Translations under genes and position numbers: made by a program
Origin: Propioniciclava flava
GTDB taxonomy: Bacteria > Actinomycetota > Actinomycetes > Propionibacteriales > Propionibacteriaceae
Direction of reading: 5' to 3'
Length of the DNA stretch: 64,000 nucleotides
NCBI RefSeq assembly: GCF_004126535.1
Contig: NZ_PPCV01000001.1
Location: 124,001 to 188,000 of the forward strand
Notes under the pieces: generated by a model
What the model saw: the letters and a program-made list of their open reading frames with translations, nothing else
Database searches by the model: none
Told to the model about the DNA's origin: nothing
In this document: piece after piece, positions 20,852 through 29,078 of the stretch
How positions within the stretch are numbered: position 1 is the stretch's first letter
How the letters are laid out: every line of letters begins with the position of its first letter

Positions 20852-20870
20852 AGTTTACAGGGGGTAAGGT
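20852..20870. promoter_or_regulatory. Divergent leaderless promoters of nucS and the Zn-ribbon gene
   Basis: TAAGGT (20865-20870) ends 6 nt before the nucS GTG. On the other strand TAAACT (20857-20852) ends 7 nt before the GTG at 20844. Both positions predict transcripts beginning at or next to the start codon. The two start codons are 32 nt apart. Confidence 0.55.
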
Positions 20871-20876
20871 GGCGCG

Positions 20877-21572
20877 GTGCGTCTGATGATTGCCCGCTGC
20901 CAAGTTGACTACGCCGGACGACTGTCGGCCCATCTCCCCATGGCGACGCGTCTGATCTTGTTGAAGGCGGATGGGTCGATCTCCATCCATGCCGATGATC
21001 GGGCCTACAAGCCGCTGAACTGGATGAATCCGCCGTGCACGATCGTGATGCGCGATGCGGACGAGGACGACCCACGCGAGGAGCAACTCGCGCAAGTGTG
21101 GGAAGTGGAGAACAAGGACGGCGACACCCTCCGCATCTCGGTGGCGGAGGTTCTGCATGACTCCAGCCATGAGCTCGGGATCGATCCCGGGCTGGTCAAG
21201 GACGGTGTGGAGGCGCACCTGCAGGTGTTGCTGGCCGAGAACCCCGGCACCTTCGGTGAAGGCTGGCAGTTGGTCCGTCGCGAATACATGACGGCCATCG
21301 GGCCGGTGGATCTTCTCCTACGCGACGCCGAAGGCGCCCACGTTGCCGTCGAGGTGAAACGGCGCGGCGAGATCGACGGCGTCGAGCAGTTGACGCGCTA
21401 TCTGGAACTCCTCAACGCCGATCCGCATCTGCGTCCGGTGCAGGGCATCTTTGCGGCGCAGCAGATCAAGCCTCAGGCGAAGGTTCTCGCCATAGCCCGG
21501 GGGATCCGCTGCGTCACCGTGGATTATGACGCCCTGCGCGGCATCGACCACGCCGAGGACCGGCTCTTCTGA
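20877..21572 (+). CDS. nucS: Mismatch-specific endonuclease NucS/EndoMS
   Basis: Cleaves DNA at G-T, G-G and T-T mismatches; in actinobacteria it replaces MutS-MutL repair. The 231-residue protein has an N-terminal DNA-binding domain (residues 1-115) and a C-terminal RecB-like nuclease domain with [20 protein letters not shown] and EQLTRY supplying the metal-binding D, E-x-K and Q. It ends with DRLF, the type of C-terminal peptide that contacts the beta clamp in related bacteria. The start is GTG with a -10 box 6 nt upstream. The nucS to mce neighbourhood matches Mycobacterium. Confidence 0.97.
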   Translation: MRLMIARCQVDYAGRLSAHLPMATRLILLKADGSISIHADDRAYKPLNWMNPPCTIVMRDADEDDPREEQLAQVWEVENKDGDTLRISVAEVLHDSSHELGIDPGLVKDGVEAHLQVLLAENPGTFGEGWQLVRREYMTAIGPVDLLLRDAEGAHVAVEVKRRGEIDGVEQLTRYLELLNADPHLRPVQGIFAAQQIKPQAKVLAIARGIRCVTVDYDALRGIDHAEDRLF

Positions 21573-21606
21573 GGCGTGCCTCGGCGTGGCGTGCCCCGCT
21601 GGACAC

Positions 21607-22869
21607 CTACGCCCGATCGAGCGCCGGGATCAGCACTTCGCGGTAGATCAGCAGTGCTGAGGCCACCGTCGGGATCGCGATCAGCGCGCCAGGAATGCCG
21701 AACAAGATCCCGCCCGATAGGGCCGCGATCACGATGAGCGGGCCCGGTACGTTTACCGATCGCTGGAAGATGCGAGGCTGGATCAAGTACGCGTCGATCT
21801 GCTGGTACACCAGGAAGAAGACGACGGTGATGACACCGGTGGTGACACTCGTGGAAAACGCGACCACCGCCACGATGAGCATGGCGATCGTCGGCCCGAC
21901 TAGCGGGATGAAGGCGAAGCCCGCCACCACCACAGCCAGCGCGAGGGAGTAGGACCCTAAGCCGACCAGGTTGAGGAAAATGAAGGCTGAGCCGGCCGCA
22001 AGCGACACAACGAGGAACAATCCCGACATGTAGCCGCCGATGCGGCGAAAGACCTCACCGGCCAGGTAGCGGACGCGGGGGCGACGCGATGCCGGAGCGA
22101 GCTGATAGATCGTGTTCTTGATACCCGGCAGGAAGGCGAGGAACCACAAGGTCAGCACGAGAGTGACGAAGGCGCTGAACAGCACGTTGACGATCGCCAC
22201 GCCCGCACCGAGGATCCCGCCGAACATGCCCTCAACCCACGCGCCTGAGGTGAGTGCCTGGCTGGCGCGGTTGATCAGTTGGAACTGCGCGTCGAGATCC
22301 GCGACGGAGGGGTTCTCCCGGAGGCCTTGGAGGTAGGCGGGGAAGCTCAGCACCAGCGCGTTGACCTGCTCGGTCAGCAAAGGCAAGACCGCCCAGGCGC
22401 CCAGCACCAGCAAGGCGACCAGCGTCAGGGCCACGATGGCGACCGCGAGGCCACGGGGAGCGCCCCGACGCGTGAACCACTCCACAGCCGGGTTGAGGCC
22501 CAGGGCCAGGAACAGGGACAAGACCCCCATGAGGACGACACTCTGCAGCGCCGACAGCGCCGCCAGCATCCCGAAGGCGAGCAGGCCGCCCAAGGTGACG
22601 AGGAAGCCAATCTGGAAGGGGTTGCGGTACTGCAGGCTGAGCGGCGGTGGCGCCTGATCCAGCGCAGGATCCGGTCGTGGGTCTGGTGGGGTGGCCTGCG
22701 ACCCACGCCGGAGGCGACGCCACCAGCGTCGGGGAGCATCCCCAGGAGGGGTGCGTGGCGCCTCGGGTGCTGAGGCCGCGCTACGGGGCGGAACCGGCCG
22801 GGTCGCAGCAGGCTCAGATTCGGAGGAGCCTGCTGCGGGGACGGAGCTGTCGTCGGGGGCCGGGGTCAC
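21607..22869 (-). CDS. AI-2E family transporter
   Basis: A membrane protein of 420 residues of the AI-2E/PerM exporter family. The first 75 residues are a disordered Pro/Ala/Arg-rich cytosolic extension. About eight membrane segments follow, with the typical central region (PAYLQGLRENPS) and the C-terminal pattern FIPLVGPTIAMLI and LIQPRIFQRSVNVPG. Substrates of the family differ (autoinducer-2, sodium/proton antiport) and cannot be assigned. The GTG start overlaps the stop of the upstream DivIVA-like gene by 4 nt, so both proteins are made from one transcript. Confidence 0.9.
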   Translation of the reverse strand: MTPAPDDSSVPAAGSSESEPAATRPVPPRSAASAPEAPRTPPGDAPRRWWRRLRRGSQATPPDPRPDPALDQAPPPLSLQYRNPFQIGFLVTLGGLLAFGMLAALSALQSVVLMGVLSLFLALGLNPAVEWFTRRGAPRGLAVAIVALTLVALLVLGAWAVLPLLTEQVNALVLSFPAYLQGLRENPSVADLDAQFQLINRASQALTSGAWVEGMFGGILGAGVAIVNVLFSAFVTLVLTLWFLAFLPGIKNTIYQLAPASRRPRVRYLAGEVFRRIGGYMSGLFLVVSLAAGSAFIFLNLVGLGSYSLALAVVVAGFAFIPLVGPTIAMLIVAVVAFSTSVTTGVITVVFFLVYQQIDAYLIQPRIFQRSVNVPGPLIVIAALSGGILFGIPGALIAIPTVASALLIYREVLIPALDRA

Positions 22870-24095
22870 GAGCCTGAGTGCTCGTGGGTGTCATCCGACC
22901 ATGTTTCGACGGTGCCTTCGACCTCCACCACGGCGGGATCGCCCTCGCCGGTATCGGGGGACGTGCCGCCTTCGGCAATCCCCTCGGCGGGAATGCCCTC
23001 ACCCAAAACGATGGGCTCCAGCGACGTCTCGGTGGAGGTGGTTGCGACGAGTTCGGGGATGGGGCCAGTGGCCTCGTCCTCGGGGAACTCCTCCGCCGTC
23101 TCGATCGCCAAGGTGGACAGCTGAGCGAGCTGAGAAAGCAGCGCTTGCTTGCGTTGACGAAGGTGACGCTGCTCTCGCTTGAGCCGCTCGTTGCGGGCGG
23201 CCATCTCATTGTCGGCGGACGCCAGCCGCGCCTCTGCCTCGACCTTGGCGCGGGCGATAATCCCAGCAGCCTCCGAGATGGCGGCAGCCTTGGTTTCCTC
23301 CGCCTGGGCGTAGGCGGCCTGCTGGCGCCCCCTGAGATCTTCGGAGGCCTGGCGCAGTGAATCTTGCAGCTCCTCAGAGGCGCGCGCCGCGTCGCCCGAC
23401 GTCACGCGAAGGCGCTCGGTCAACGCTGCCTGCTCCTCTTGGAGCCCGGACAAGACACTCTCGCGCTCCTGGGCCGCGGCGGCGCGGACGTCGGCAGCCT
23501 CGCGATGTGCCTGGGCCAGGAGTTGGTCAATCTCGCGCCGTGCGTCCGCCAGGAGTGCGGAGGCCTGATTCGAGGCGTCTGCCAGCACTGCCTCGCGGTG
23601 ACGGTCAGCGGCTTCGCGCAGACCCTCGGCCTCCACTCGCGCTGCCTTCAGTTCCTCAGTGGTCTGCCGGTCAAGATCCTCACGCAGGACGCGCAGCGAC
23701 GCGATGCCCTCCTGCCGCGCGTCCTCGGCGGTGGCCGACGCCTCATCCCGCATCCGATCCGCTTCGGCTTTCGCCTGCTCAATCAGCGCGGCCGAGCGAG
23801 AGTGGGCGCGCTCCATGAGGTCGGAGGCCTGTGCCTCGGCAACCTTGAGCAGGTTGGCGGTGTGTGCCCCCAGCTTGCTGAAATCCGTGTCGTCCACCCG
23901 GAGATTGGCGGCGGTCAACTCGTGCTGCACCTCGCGCAACTGATGGCGGGCCAGCGTGAGCTGCCGCTCCATGTCGCGGATGTAGTCGTCGACGGCCTTC
24001 TTGTCGTAGCCGAGCATGGCGTTGGGGAAGCCGCGCACTGCGCTGGCGTTGTCATCGAACAAATCCAGGCCGTGCGGTTCTTGCTGCTGGGTCAC
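22866..24095 (-). CDS. DivIVA-domain coiled-coil protein
   Basis: A 409-residue cytoplasmic protein. Residues 20-55 form a DivIVA-type N-terminal segment (GYDKKAVDDYIRDMERQL). Residues 55-330 are an almost continuous coiled coil rich in Ala, Glu, Arg and Gln, and the last 80 residues are acidic and disordered. DivIVA proteins bind curved membrane and organise polar growth or septation in actinobacteria; this is not the short canonical Wag31 form, so it is probably a paralogue. The GTG start follows GAGAGGATGG. It is transcribed with the AI-2E transporter gene. Confidence 0.82.
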   Translation of the reverse strand: MTQQQEPHGLDLFDDNASAVRGFPNAMLGYDKKAVDDYIRDMERQLTLARHQLREVQHELTAANLRVDDTDFSKLGAHTANLLKVAEAQASDLMERAHSRSAALIEQAKAEADRMRDEASATAEDARQEGIASLRVLREDLDRQTTEELKAARVEAEGLREAADRHREAVLADASNQASALLADARREIDQLLAQAHREAADVRAAAAQERESVLSGLQEEQAALTERLRVTSGDAARASEELQDSLRQASEDLRGRQQAAYAQAEETKAAAISEAAGIIARAKVEAEARLASADNEMAARNERLKREQRHLRQRKQALLSQLAQLSTLAIETAEEFPEDEATGPIPELVATTSTETSLEPIVLGEGIPAEGIAEGGTSPDTGEGDPAVVEVEGTVETWSDDTHEHSGS

Positions 24096-24171
24096 GGTCC
24101 ATCCTCTCCGCGGGAAGTGCGTGTCGTGTTGGGGCCGATGCTACTGCCGCCCCTGATCGTCCAGGCCTGCG

Positions 24172-24212
24172 ACGGGCCCGCCCGCACACAAGGCTAGTGC
24201 GGACGGGCCCGT
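24172..24212 (-). terminator. Terminator-like hairpin after mce
   Basis: Arms 24172-24187 and 24197-24212 pair over 15 of 16 positions (one A·C mismatch) around a 9-nt loop, directly downstream of the mce stop on the minus strand and upstream of the DivIVA-like gene. There is no marked T-run. Confidence 0.6.
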
Positions 24213-24226
24213 ATCGGGGACGTTCG

Positions 24227-24673
24227 TCAGTGAGCAGCGTTCTTGTTCGGCTCGACGAGCTCCAGCAGCACGCCGCCGGTGTCCTTGGGGTGGCAGAAGT
24301 TGATGCGGCTGTCGTTGGTGCCACGCCGGGCCTCCGGGAACAGGAGACGCACGCCGCGCTCGCGCAGCGTGGCGCACACCTTGTCCAGGTCGGAGACACG
24401 GTAGGCGAGCTGCTGCATGCCCGGACCATTGCGGTCGAGGAACTTGGCAATGGTGGAGTTCTCGTTCAGCGGTGCCAGGAGCTGGATCTGCGCGTTTTGG
24501 GAGAGCTGCTCGCCGGTGCCGATCATGGCCTCCTCCACACCCTGCTCCTCGTTGCTTTCGCGGTGCAGAAGCCGCCAGCCGAGGACGTTGGTGTGAAACT
24601 CGATGGCCTCGTCGAGGTTGGGGACGGCGAGACCGACGTGATCGATACAGACGAAAAGGTCGGTGTTTTCCAT
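24227..24673 (-). CDS. mce: Methylmalonyl-CoA epimerase
   Basis: Interconverts (2R)- and (2S)-methylmalonyl-CoA between propionyl-CoA carboxylation or transcarboxylation and the B12-dependent mutase. The 148-residue VOC-fold protein resembles the P. shermanii enzyme throughout. Expected metal ligands are present as His12, Gln64 and Glu138, and the catalytic Glu48 is kept. The fourth ligand, His91 in P. shermanii, is replaced: the motif reads GMQQLAYRV, with Gln88 at that place. The same QQ pattern may be common in actinobacterial homologues. The order nucS then mce matches Mycobacterium. ATG 24673 has TGAGGT upstream. Confidence 0.94.
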   Translation of the reverse strand: MENTDLFVCIDHVGLAVPNLDEAIEFHTNVLGWRLLHRESNEEQGVEEAMIGTGEQLSQNAQIQLLAPLNENSTIAKFLDRNGPGMQQLAYRVSDLDKVCATLRERGVRLLFPEARRGTNDSRINFCHPKDTGGVLLELVEPNKNAAH

Positions 24674-24895
24674 ACCTCAAGCGTGGCACAGACCAGACCG
24701 TTTCGGGCACACCTCGCCCGTTTGCTCAGGCCAATTCTCAGGCGCTGGCGCCCGGGAGGTCTCCCGCCCGGGGCAGCGAGGGATGTCCCCGGGAAGGTGA
24801 CGTTCCCGGCGTGCCGCTGGGCCGTGTCGGTGCGGGTGCGGCACACTAGGTCGCGTCCAGCACTGCTGAAGCCAGAACTTCCCCCTGGAGGACCC

Positions 24896-25051
24896 ATGGG
24901 CAAATGGATCAAGACGATCCTGCTCGCGCTCATCGCCATGTTCGCGATCTTCTACCTGTACACCCGACCCGAGGCGGCCGCCGAGTTCGTCCGGTTCCTG
25001 TTGGGGATCTTCGACTCGATCGGGCGGTTCTTCGACTCACTGGCGCGCTGA
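24896..25051 (+). CDS. Small single-pass membrane peptide (51 residues)
   Basis: This short gene has a strong Shine-Dalgarno, GGAGGACCC, just before ATG 24896, and ends 1 nt before the start of the PH-domain gene, which argues that it is real. The peptide has a basic start (MGKWIK), one hydrophobic helix (residues 6-20), a tyrosine-rich boundary, and an amphipathic tail with the repeated motif FDSIGRFFDSL. No family recognised. The tight coupling suggests that it works with the PH-domain protein. A much longer in-frame reading from 24197 overlaps mce and is a shadow. Confidence 0.72.
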   Translation: MGKWIKTILLALIAMFAIFYLYTRPEAAAEFVRFLLGIFDSIGRFFDSLAR

Positions 25052-25052
25052 C

Positions 25053-25592
25053 ATGGTGTCGCTGTCGCGCTTCCTGCGTCCGGAGGCGTCGCGGCGGCTT
25101 CTGGTCGACGAGGGTGAGTTCATCGTCGATGAGGTCAGCAAGCATTGGGTGTGTTACGTCCTACCCAGCCTGCTCGTCGTGGCCGGGATCGGGTTCTCGC
25201 TGCTGATGCCGCTGCTGGGCCCCGGGTGGTGGGTGGCGCTGGTGGCCGCGTTGGGGGCCGCATCCGTGGGGTTCTATCGCATCCACGCCGAGTTCATGGA
25301 CCGGTTCCTCATCACCAACATGCGCGTGTTCCGCGTCCACGGGATCGTGGACCAGCACATGGCCACCATGCCGATCGCCCGCATCCTCGACATCTCGGTG
25401 CGGCAAACATTGCCGGGGCAGTTGCTCGGCTACGGTCACTTCGTCTTCGAGTCGGCCGCCCAGGATCAAGGCCTCAAACAAATCAACTTCGTCCCGCGCA
25501 TCGAGCAGCGCGATCTGACGATCCAGCGCGTCATCCAGCGCGCCGGTCTGCGCGCGCGCATGGAAGCGCCTGCCGACTGGGACGGCATCTAG
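25053..25592 (+). CDS. Bacterial PH-domain membrane protein (YdbS-like)
   Basis: A 179-residue protein with two neighbouring hydrophobic helices (about residues 33-72) followed by a bacterial pleckstrin-homology (bPH2) domain: FLITNMRVFRVHG, MPIARILDISV and YGHFVFESAAQDQ are typical. The molecular role of such proteins is largely unknown; some are linked to envelope stress. It starts 1 nt after the 51-residue membrane peptide, so the two are translationally coupled. It converges on gluQ. Confidence 0.88.
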   Translation: MVSLSRFLRPEASRRLLVDEGEFIVDEVSKHWVCYVLPSLLVVAGIGFSLLMPLLGPGWWVALVAALGAASVGFYRIHAEFMDRFLITNMRVFRVHGIVDQHMATMPIARILDISVRQTLPGQLLGYGHFVFESAAQDQGLKQINFVPRIEQRDLTIQRVIQRAGLRARMEAPADWDGI

Positions 25593-25611
25593 AACTATGG
25601 TTCGGCGAGGC

Positions 25612-26502
25612 TCAGGCGTCGCGTGACCACACCCAGGTGGGGGGTTTCACCGCGGGGTCGAACCGACGGTTGAGTTCCAGCAACGTCACCGGCTCCCCGG
25701 GGTGGTTCAGCCCCAGCGATGCTCCCAGCAGGCTCAGGACATCCGAGGCTGAGATGCCTCGCGCGGCGAGATCCTCCAACGTCACGGCACCATCGCGCTT
25801 GGCGAGCCGGTGCCCGGCCGCGTTCACGACCAGCCCCACATGCCCGTAGAGAGGCTCCCTACCCCCCAGCCGTCGAGCCAGCCACGCCTGGCGAGGGGAA
25901 CTGGTCAAGAGATCCTCTCCCCGCACGACCTGGGTGACGCCCTGGGCCAGGTCGTCCACGACGACGGCCAGGTTGTAGGCGTAGACGCCGTCGTTGCGGC
26001 GGACCACGAAATCATCGACGAGCCCCGACACCGCTCCAGCCCACTGATCGTGCACGGTGACGCACGCCCCCTGTGCATCCACGCGGAGAGCGGGTGGCCT
26101 AACGTCGCGACGAGCGGCGCGCTCCGAGGCGCTCAGATTGCGACAGGTCCCTGGGTAGGGGCGGTACCCGTCGGCATGCGGGGCCGACGCCGCTTCGGCG
26201 ATCTCGCGACGCGTGCAAAAGCACTCATAGGTAGGCAGCGAGTCGATGGCCGCGCGATACAACTCCAGCCGCGCCGACTGACGAACGACAGGGCCGTCCC
26301 AACGGAGACCGAGCGCGGCCAGATCCTCCACCTGTCGCGTGGCGATGTCACCCGCCGCGGCGACGCGGGTGACGTCAAGATCTTCGATGCGGACCAGGAA
26401 CCCGACGTCGGACGCCTGGGCCATCAGGGCGGCCACGAGCGCCGTGCGCAGGTTCCCCAGGTGCAGGTTCGAGGTGGGGCTGGGGGCAAACCTCCCGGAC
26501 AT
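25612..26502 (-). CDS. gluQ: Glutamyl-Q tRNA(Asp) synthetase
   Basis: A 296-residue paralogue of the catalytic core of glutamyl-tRNA synthetase without the anticodon-binding domain; it glutamylates queuosine in tRNA-Asp. The HIGH-type motif is HLGN near residue 15, following FAPSPTS; the KMSKS-type motif is KRDGA. A zinc-binding set CFC...Y...C is visible around residues 95-120 (YECFCT and YPGTC). The ATG lies behind AAAGGGGATCC. On the minus strand TAGATT (26546-26541) is a possible -10 box. It is divergent from pafB, 124 nt apart. Confidence 0.93.
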   Translation of the reverse strand: MSGRFAPSPTSNLHLGNLRTALVAALMAQASDVGFLVRIEDLDVTRVAAAGDIATRQVEDLAALGLRWDGPVVRQSARLELYRAAIDSLPTYECFCTRREIAEAASAPHADGYRPYPGTCRNLSASERAARRDVRPPALRVDAQGACVTVHDQWAGAVSGLVDDFVVRRNDGVYAYNLAVVVDDLAQGVTQVVRGEDLLTSSPRQAWLARRLGGREPLYGHVGLVVNAAGHRLAKRDGAVTLEDLAARGISASDVLSLLGASLGLNHPGEPVTLLELNRRFDPAVKPPTWVWSRDA

Positions 26503-26614
26503 GGATCCCCTTTCCCTCGCCTTCAGCTTGATCCGAGGGGGAATCTAGTCCACCGTGACCCCCGCCTCGCCACTGGTCGTGGCGCGTCCACCGCACGGGC
26601 GGCGTCGGGTTGAG

Positions 26615-26620
26615 TAGCCT
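26615..26620 (+). promoter_or_regulatory. Predicted -10 box of pafB (leaderless)
   Basis: TAGCCT ends 6 nt before the GTG start of pafB, predicting a transcript without a leader. No ribosome binding site is visible before this start codon. Confidence 0.55.
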
Positions 26621-26626
26621 AATCAC

Positions 26627-27553
26627 GTGTCAGCGCGGAAGTCCGAGAGGATCATGAACCTCACCATCTGCCTGCTGATGGCGCGCCGTTTCGTCGAGCG
26701 TGAGCAGATCCGGGAGATGGTGACCGGCTACCACGGCCTCTCCGACGCGGCCTTTGAACGCACCTTCGAACGCGACAAGGACGAGTTGCGCGCTTTGGGG
26801 GTTCCCGTGGAGACGGGATCCAACTCCACCCTGTTCCCCGACGAACTCGGCTACCGGATCCGCCGCCGTGACTTCGAACTGCCCGAAATCGACTTCTCGC
26901 CAGCAGAACTCGCTGCGCTCGGTGTGGCTTCCAGCGTGTGGGACGACGCCCGCCGCGAGGGCGACGCGGTGACCGCGCTGGCCAAGCTCCGTGCGGCGGG
27001 GCTCGACCCCGATGTGGAGCGCGTGGCGGGCTTCGCGCCGTCCGTAGCCGCGCGTGAGCCTGCTTTCGAGTCGCTGTGGCGGGCCACGGTGGCCGCTCGC
27101 CCCGTCACCTTCGTCTACAAGGGCGTCGCGCGCGTGGTGGAGCCCTGGCGGTTGCTGTCCCACCACGGGGCCTGGTATTTGATCGGTTATGACCGCACCC
27201 GGGCTGCGGGGCGGTCCTTCAAGGTGTCGCGCATCGACGGTGTGCCCTCGACGGCATCGGGGCAGGTGAGCGCCCCCGATCCGGCCGAGGTCGCCCGGCA
27301 TGTGGCCTCGCTGGCCGCCAAGCGAGACAAGGAAGCGATCGTGGCCGTGCGCGACGGGGCCGCCCACGAGCTGGTCCGCTTCGCCGAACCGGTCACCGTC
27401 GACGTGCCTGCGGGATTCTCCGGCTGGCGGATCAAGACGAGTTCGGACGCGGGGGAGATCGCCTCCTACGGATCCGACGTGATCGTGCTGGAACCGGCCT
27501 CGCTCGTCGCAGCCGTCACGGCGCACCTGGAAGCGGTGGCGTCATGGCGATGA
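26627..27553 (+). CDS. pafB: WYL-domain transcriptional activator PafB
   Basis: With PafC forms the activator of the LexA-independent DNA damage response in mycobacteria, sensing single-stranded DNA. The 308-residue protein has an N-terminal winged-helix domain (residues 1-75, ERTFERDKDELRALGVP), a WYL domain from about 140 (WRLLSHHGAWYLIGYD, with WYL itself), and a C-terminal extension domain. It overlaps pafC by 10 nt. In many actinobacteria pafBC follow the Pup-proteasome genes; here gluQ is next to them and no proteasome gene is in the window. Confidence 0.95.
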   Translation: MSARKSERIMNLTICLLMARRFVEREQIREMVTGYHGLSDAAFERTFERDKDELRALGVPVETGSNSTLFPDELGYRIRRRDFELPEIDFSPAELAALGVASSVWDDARREGDAVTALAKLRAAGLDPDVERVAGFAPSVAAREPAFESLWRATVAARPVTFVYKGVARVVEPWRLLSHHGAWYLIGYDRTRAAGRSFKVSRIDGVPSTASGQVSAPDPAEVARHVASLAAKRDKEAIVAVRDGAAHELVRFAEPVTVDVPAGFSGWRIKTSSDAGEIASYGSDVIVLEPASLVAAVTAHLEAVASWR

Positions 27554-28512
27554 CCTCCTCTAGTCAGGTCGCCCGGCTGCTGGCCTTGGTGCCGTACCTT
27601 CAAGCGCACCCCGACGCCGACCTTGAGCAAACCGCCCAGGTGTTTCATGTTCCGGCACGGCAGCTTGTGGCTGACTTGAAGGTGCTCTGGTTTTGCGGGT
27701 TGCCGGGCGGAATGCCCGGTGACCTGATCGAGGTCGACATGGATGCCCTGGCCGAGGGACGCATCAGGCTCGACAACGCGGACTTCCTGTCCCGGCCGCT
27801 GCGGCTGAGTGTGGAGGAAGCGATGAGTCTCATCGTCGCGTTGGGCGCTATCCAAGACATGGCGGGTTCCGATCTGGCTCCCGCGGTCTCCTCCGCGCGG
27901 GCGAAATTGGAGGCGGTCTTCGGGGCGAATCACCGGATTGGTGTCAGCCTTCAAGCGGGCGAGGAGGCCGTGCGTGCGGCCCTGGCGGGCGCTCTGGGTG
28001 CAGGTCAGACGGTGCGCCTGACCTATCACGGTGCCTCCCGAGGTTCAACGACGCATCCGGTGGTGGAGCCAGCCAGTTTGGCGACCCGGGACGGATACGG
28101 ATATCTGACGGCATGGTCGCGGGATCGGAACGATTGGCGGACCTATCGCCTGGATCGCGTCTCCGAGGTGACGTTGATGTCCGACCCGGTCGGCGACCAC
28201 GGGGAACCTCCGGCGTTGGGCAGCGGGTGGCTCGATGACCGCCCCGAGGCCGCTCGCGTTGTCGTGGATGTGACTCCGGCCGGCCGGTGGATCGTGGAGT
28301 ACCACCCCACTGTGGCGGTCGAGGAACGAGACGATGGCATCACCCGGGTGCAGCTTCTGGTGGCCGACCCGGCTTGGCTTCGCCGCCTTCTCCTGCGCTT
28401 GGGGCCTGCGGTGGTGAGGGTGGACCCACCCCAGGCGGCAAGGTCGGCTATCGAGGCGGCCCGTGAGGCGCTGGATGGCCAGGGTCGCGGCGGTGATGTC
28501 GAGGACGCGTGA
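27544..28512 (+). CDS. pafC: WYL-domain transcriptional activator PafC
   Basis: Partner of PafB, 322 residues. Same architecture: winged helix (residues 1-65), a linker with FLSRPLRLSVEEAMSLI, the WYL domain in which the motif reads YGYLTAWSRDR, and a C-terminal WCX-like region. The pair is usually encoded in this order, overlapping. ATG 27544 lies within the end of pafB. Both proteins together are expected to act as a heterodimer with RNA polymerase. Confidence 0.94.
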   Translation: MAMTSSSQVARLLALVPYLQAHPDADLEQTAQVFHVPARQLVADLKVLWFCGLPGGMPGDLIEVDMDALAEGRIRLDNADFLSRPLRLSVEEAMSLIVALGAIQDMAGSDLAPAVSSARAKLEAVFGANHRIGVSLQAGEEAVRAALAGALGAGQTVRLTYHGASRGSTTHPVVEPASLATRDGYGYLTAWSRDRNDWRTYRLDRVSEVTLMSDPVGDHGEPPALGSGWLDDRPEAARVVVDVTPAGRWIVEYHPTVAVEERDDGITRVQLLVADPAWLRRLLLRLGPAVVRVDPPQAARSAIEAAREALDGQGRGGDVEDA

Positions 28513-28541
28513 TGGCCATCGGCGGGGTATAAGGTGCAGCG

Positions 28542-28757
28542 GTGATGTGGCTGTGGATCGTGGTCGCCACCACGGTGCTTGCGGGGGTGGGGGTATTCGC
28601 CTTTGCGCGCGCACTACGCCGTCGAGCCGCCGCGCTCCAGGCAGAGGTTTCCTTGCTGACAAGGAACGCCGCCGCACTCACCGCGGAATCATCGCGTCTG
28701 AAATCCGGGCCACGCGATGCGCAACGCATCCCTGGCACAGCCGCCACCAACGCCTAG
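28542..28757 (+). CDS. Small membrane protein between pafC and tatA
   Basis: A 71-residue reading frame: one N-terminal helix (MWLWIVVATTVLAGVGVF), then a short basic and coiled-coil-like segment and a polar tail. No family recognised. Support comes from a TATAAG box (28528-28533) 8 nt before the GTG start, as in other leaderless genes of this window, and from the good membrane helix at the very start. ATG 28545 is an equal alternative start. Confidence 0.55.
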   Translation: MMWLWIVVATTVLAGVGVFAFARALRRRAAALQAEVSLLTRNAAALTAESSRLKSGPRDAQRIPGTAATNA

Positions 28758-28760
28758 ACT
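28755..28760 (+). promoter_or_regulatory. Predicted -10 box for tatAC
   Basis: TAGACT overlaps the stop codon of the small upstream gene; a short leader with the ribosome binding site AAGGAGAAGCT follows before tatA. Confidence 0.4.
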
Positions 28761-28787
28761 GGGCTCGTCACTTAACAAGGAGAAGCT

Positions 28788-29072
28788 ATGCCGTTCAACA
28801 TGCAGGGCTGGGAGTGGGTCATCCTGATCGTCTTGGCGCTCTTGATCTTCGGCGGTTCTCGCCTCGCCGGGGCCGGAAAGAACGCTGGACGCGCGCTGCG
28901 CGAGTTCAAGGACGAAACGCGACAGATCAAGGTCGATGAAGAGAAGGCCAAGCGTGACGCCGCTGCGCAGGGGAGCCTGCCAACGGCCACCGCGACGCCC
29001 ACCGCGTCCGCCGACGTCGTGGACGCGGAAGTCGTTGAGCCGGTTCAGGTCGAGAAGCGCGACCAGGCCTAA
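28788..29072 (+). CDS. tatA: Twin-arginine translocase subunit TatA
   Basis: Forms the pore-like assembly of the Tat export system for folded proteins. The 94-residue protein has the classic plan: a short N-terminal membrane helix (about residues 8-22), the hinge FGGSRL, an amphipathic helix (GKNAGRALREFKDE) and a disordered charged tail. It starts MPFNMQGWEW, behind a consensus ribosome binding site. tatC follows after 6 nt. The PGRP amidase at 46702 has a twin-arginine-like signal and is a candidate substrate. Confidence 0.96.
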   Translation: MPFNMQGWEWVILIVLALLIFGGSRLAGAGKNAGRALREFKDETRQIKVDEEKAKRDAAAQGSLPTATATPTASADVVDAEVVEPVQVEKRDQA

Positions 29073-29078
29073 GGTTCC

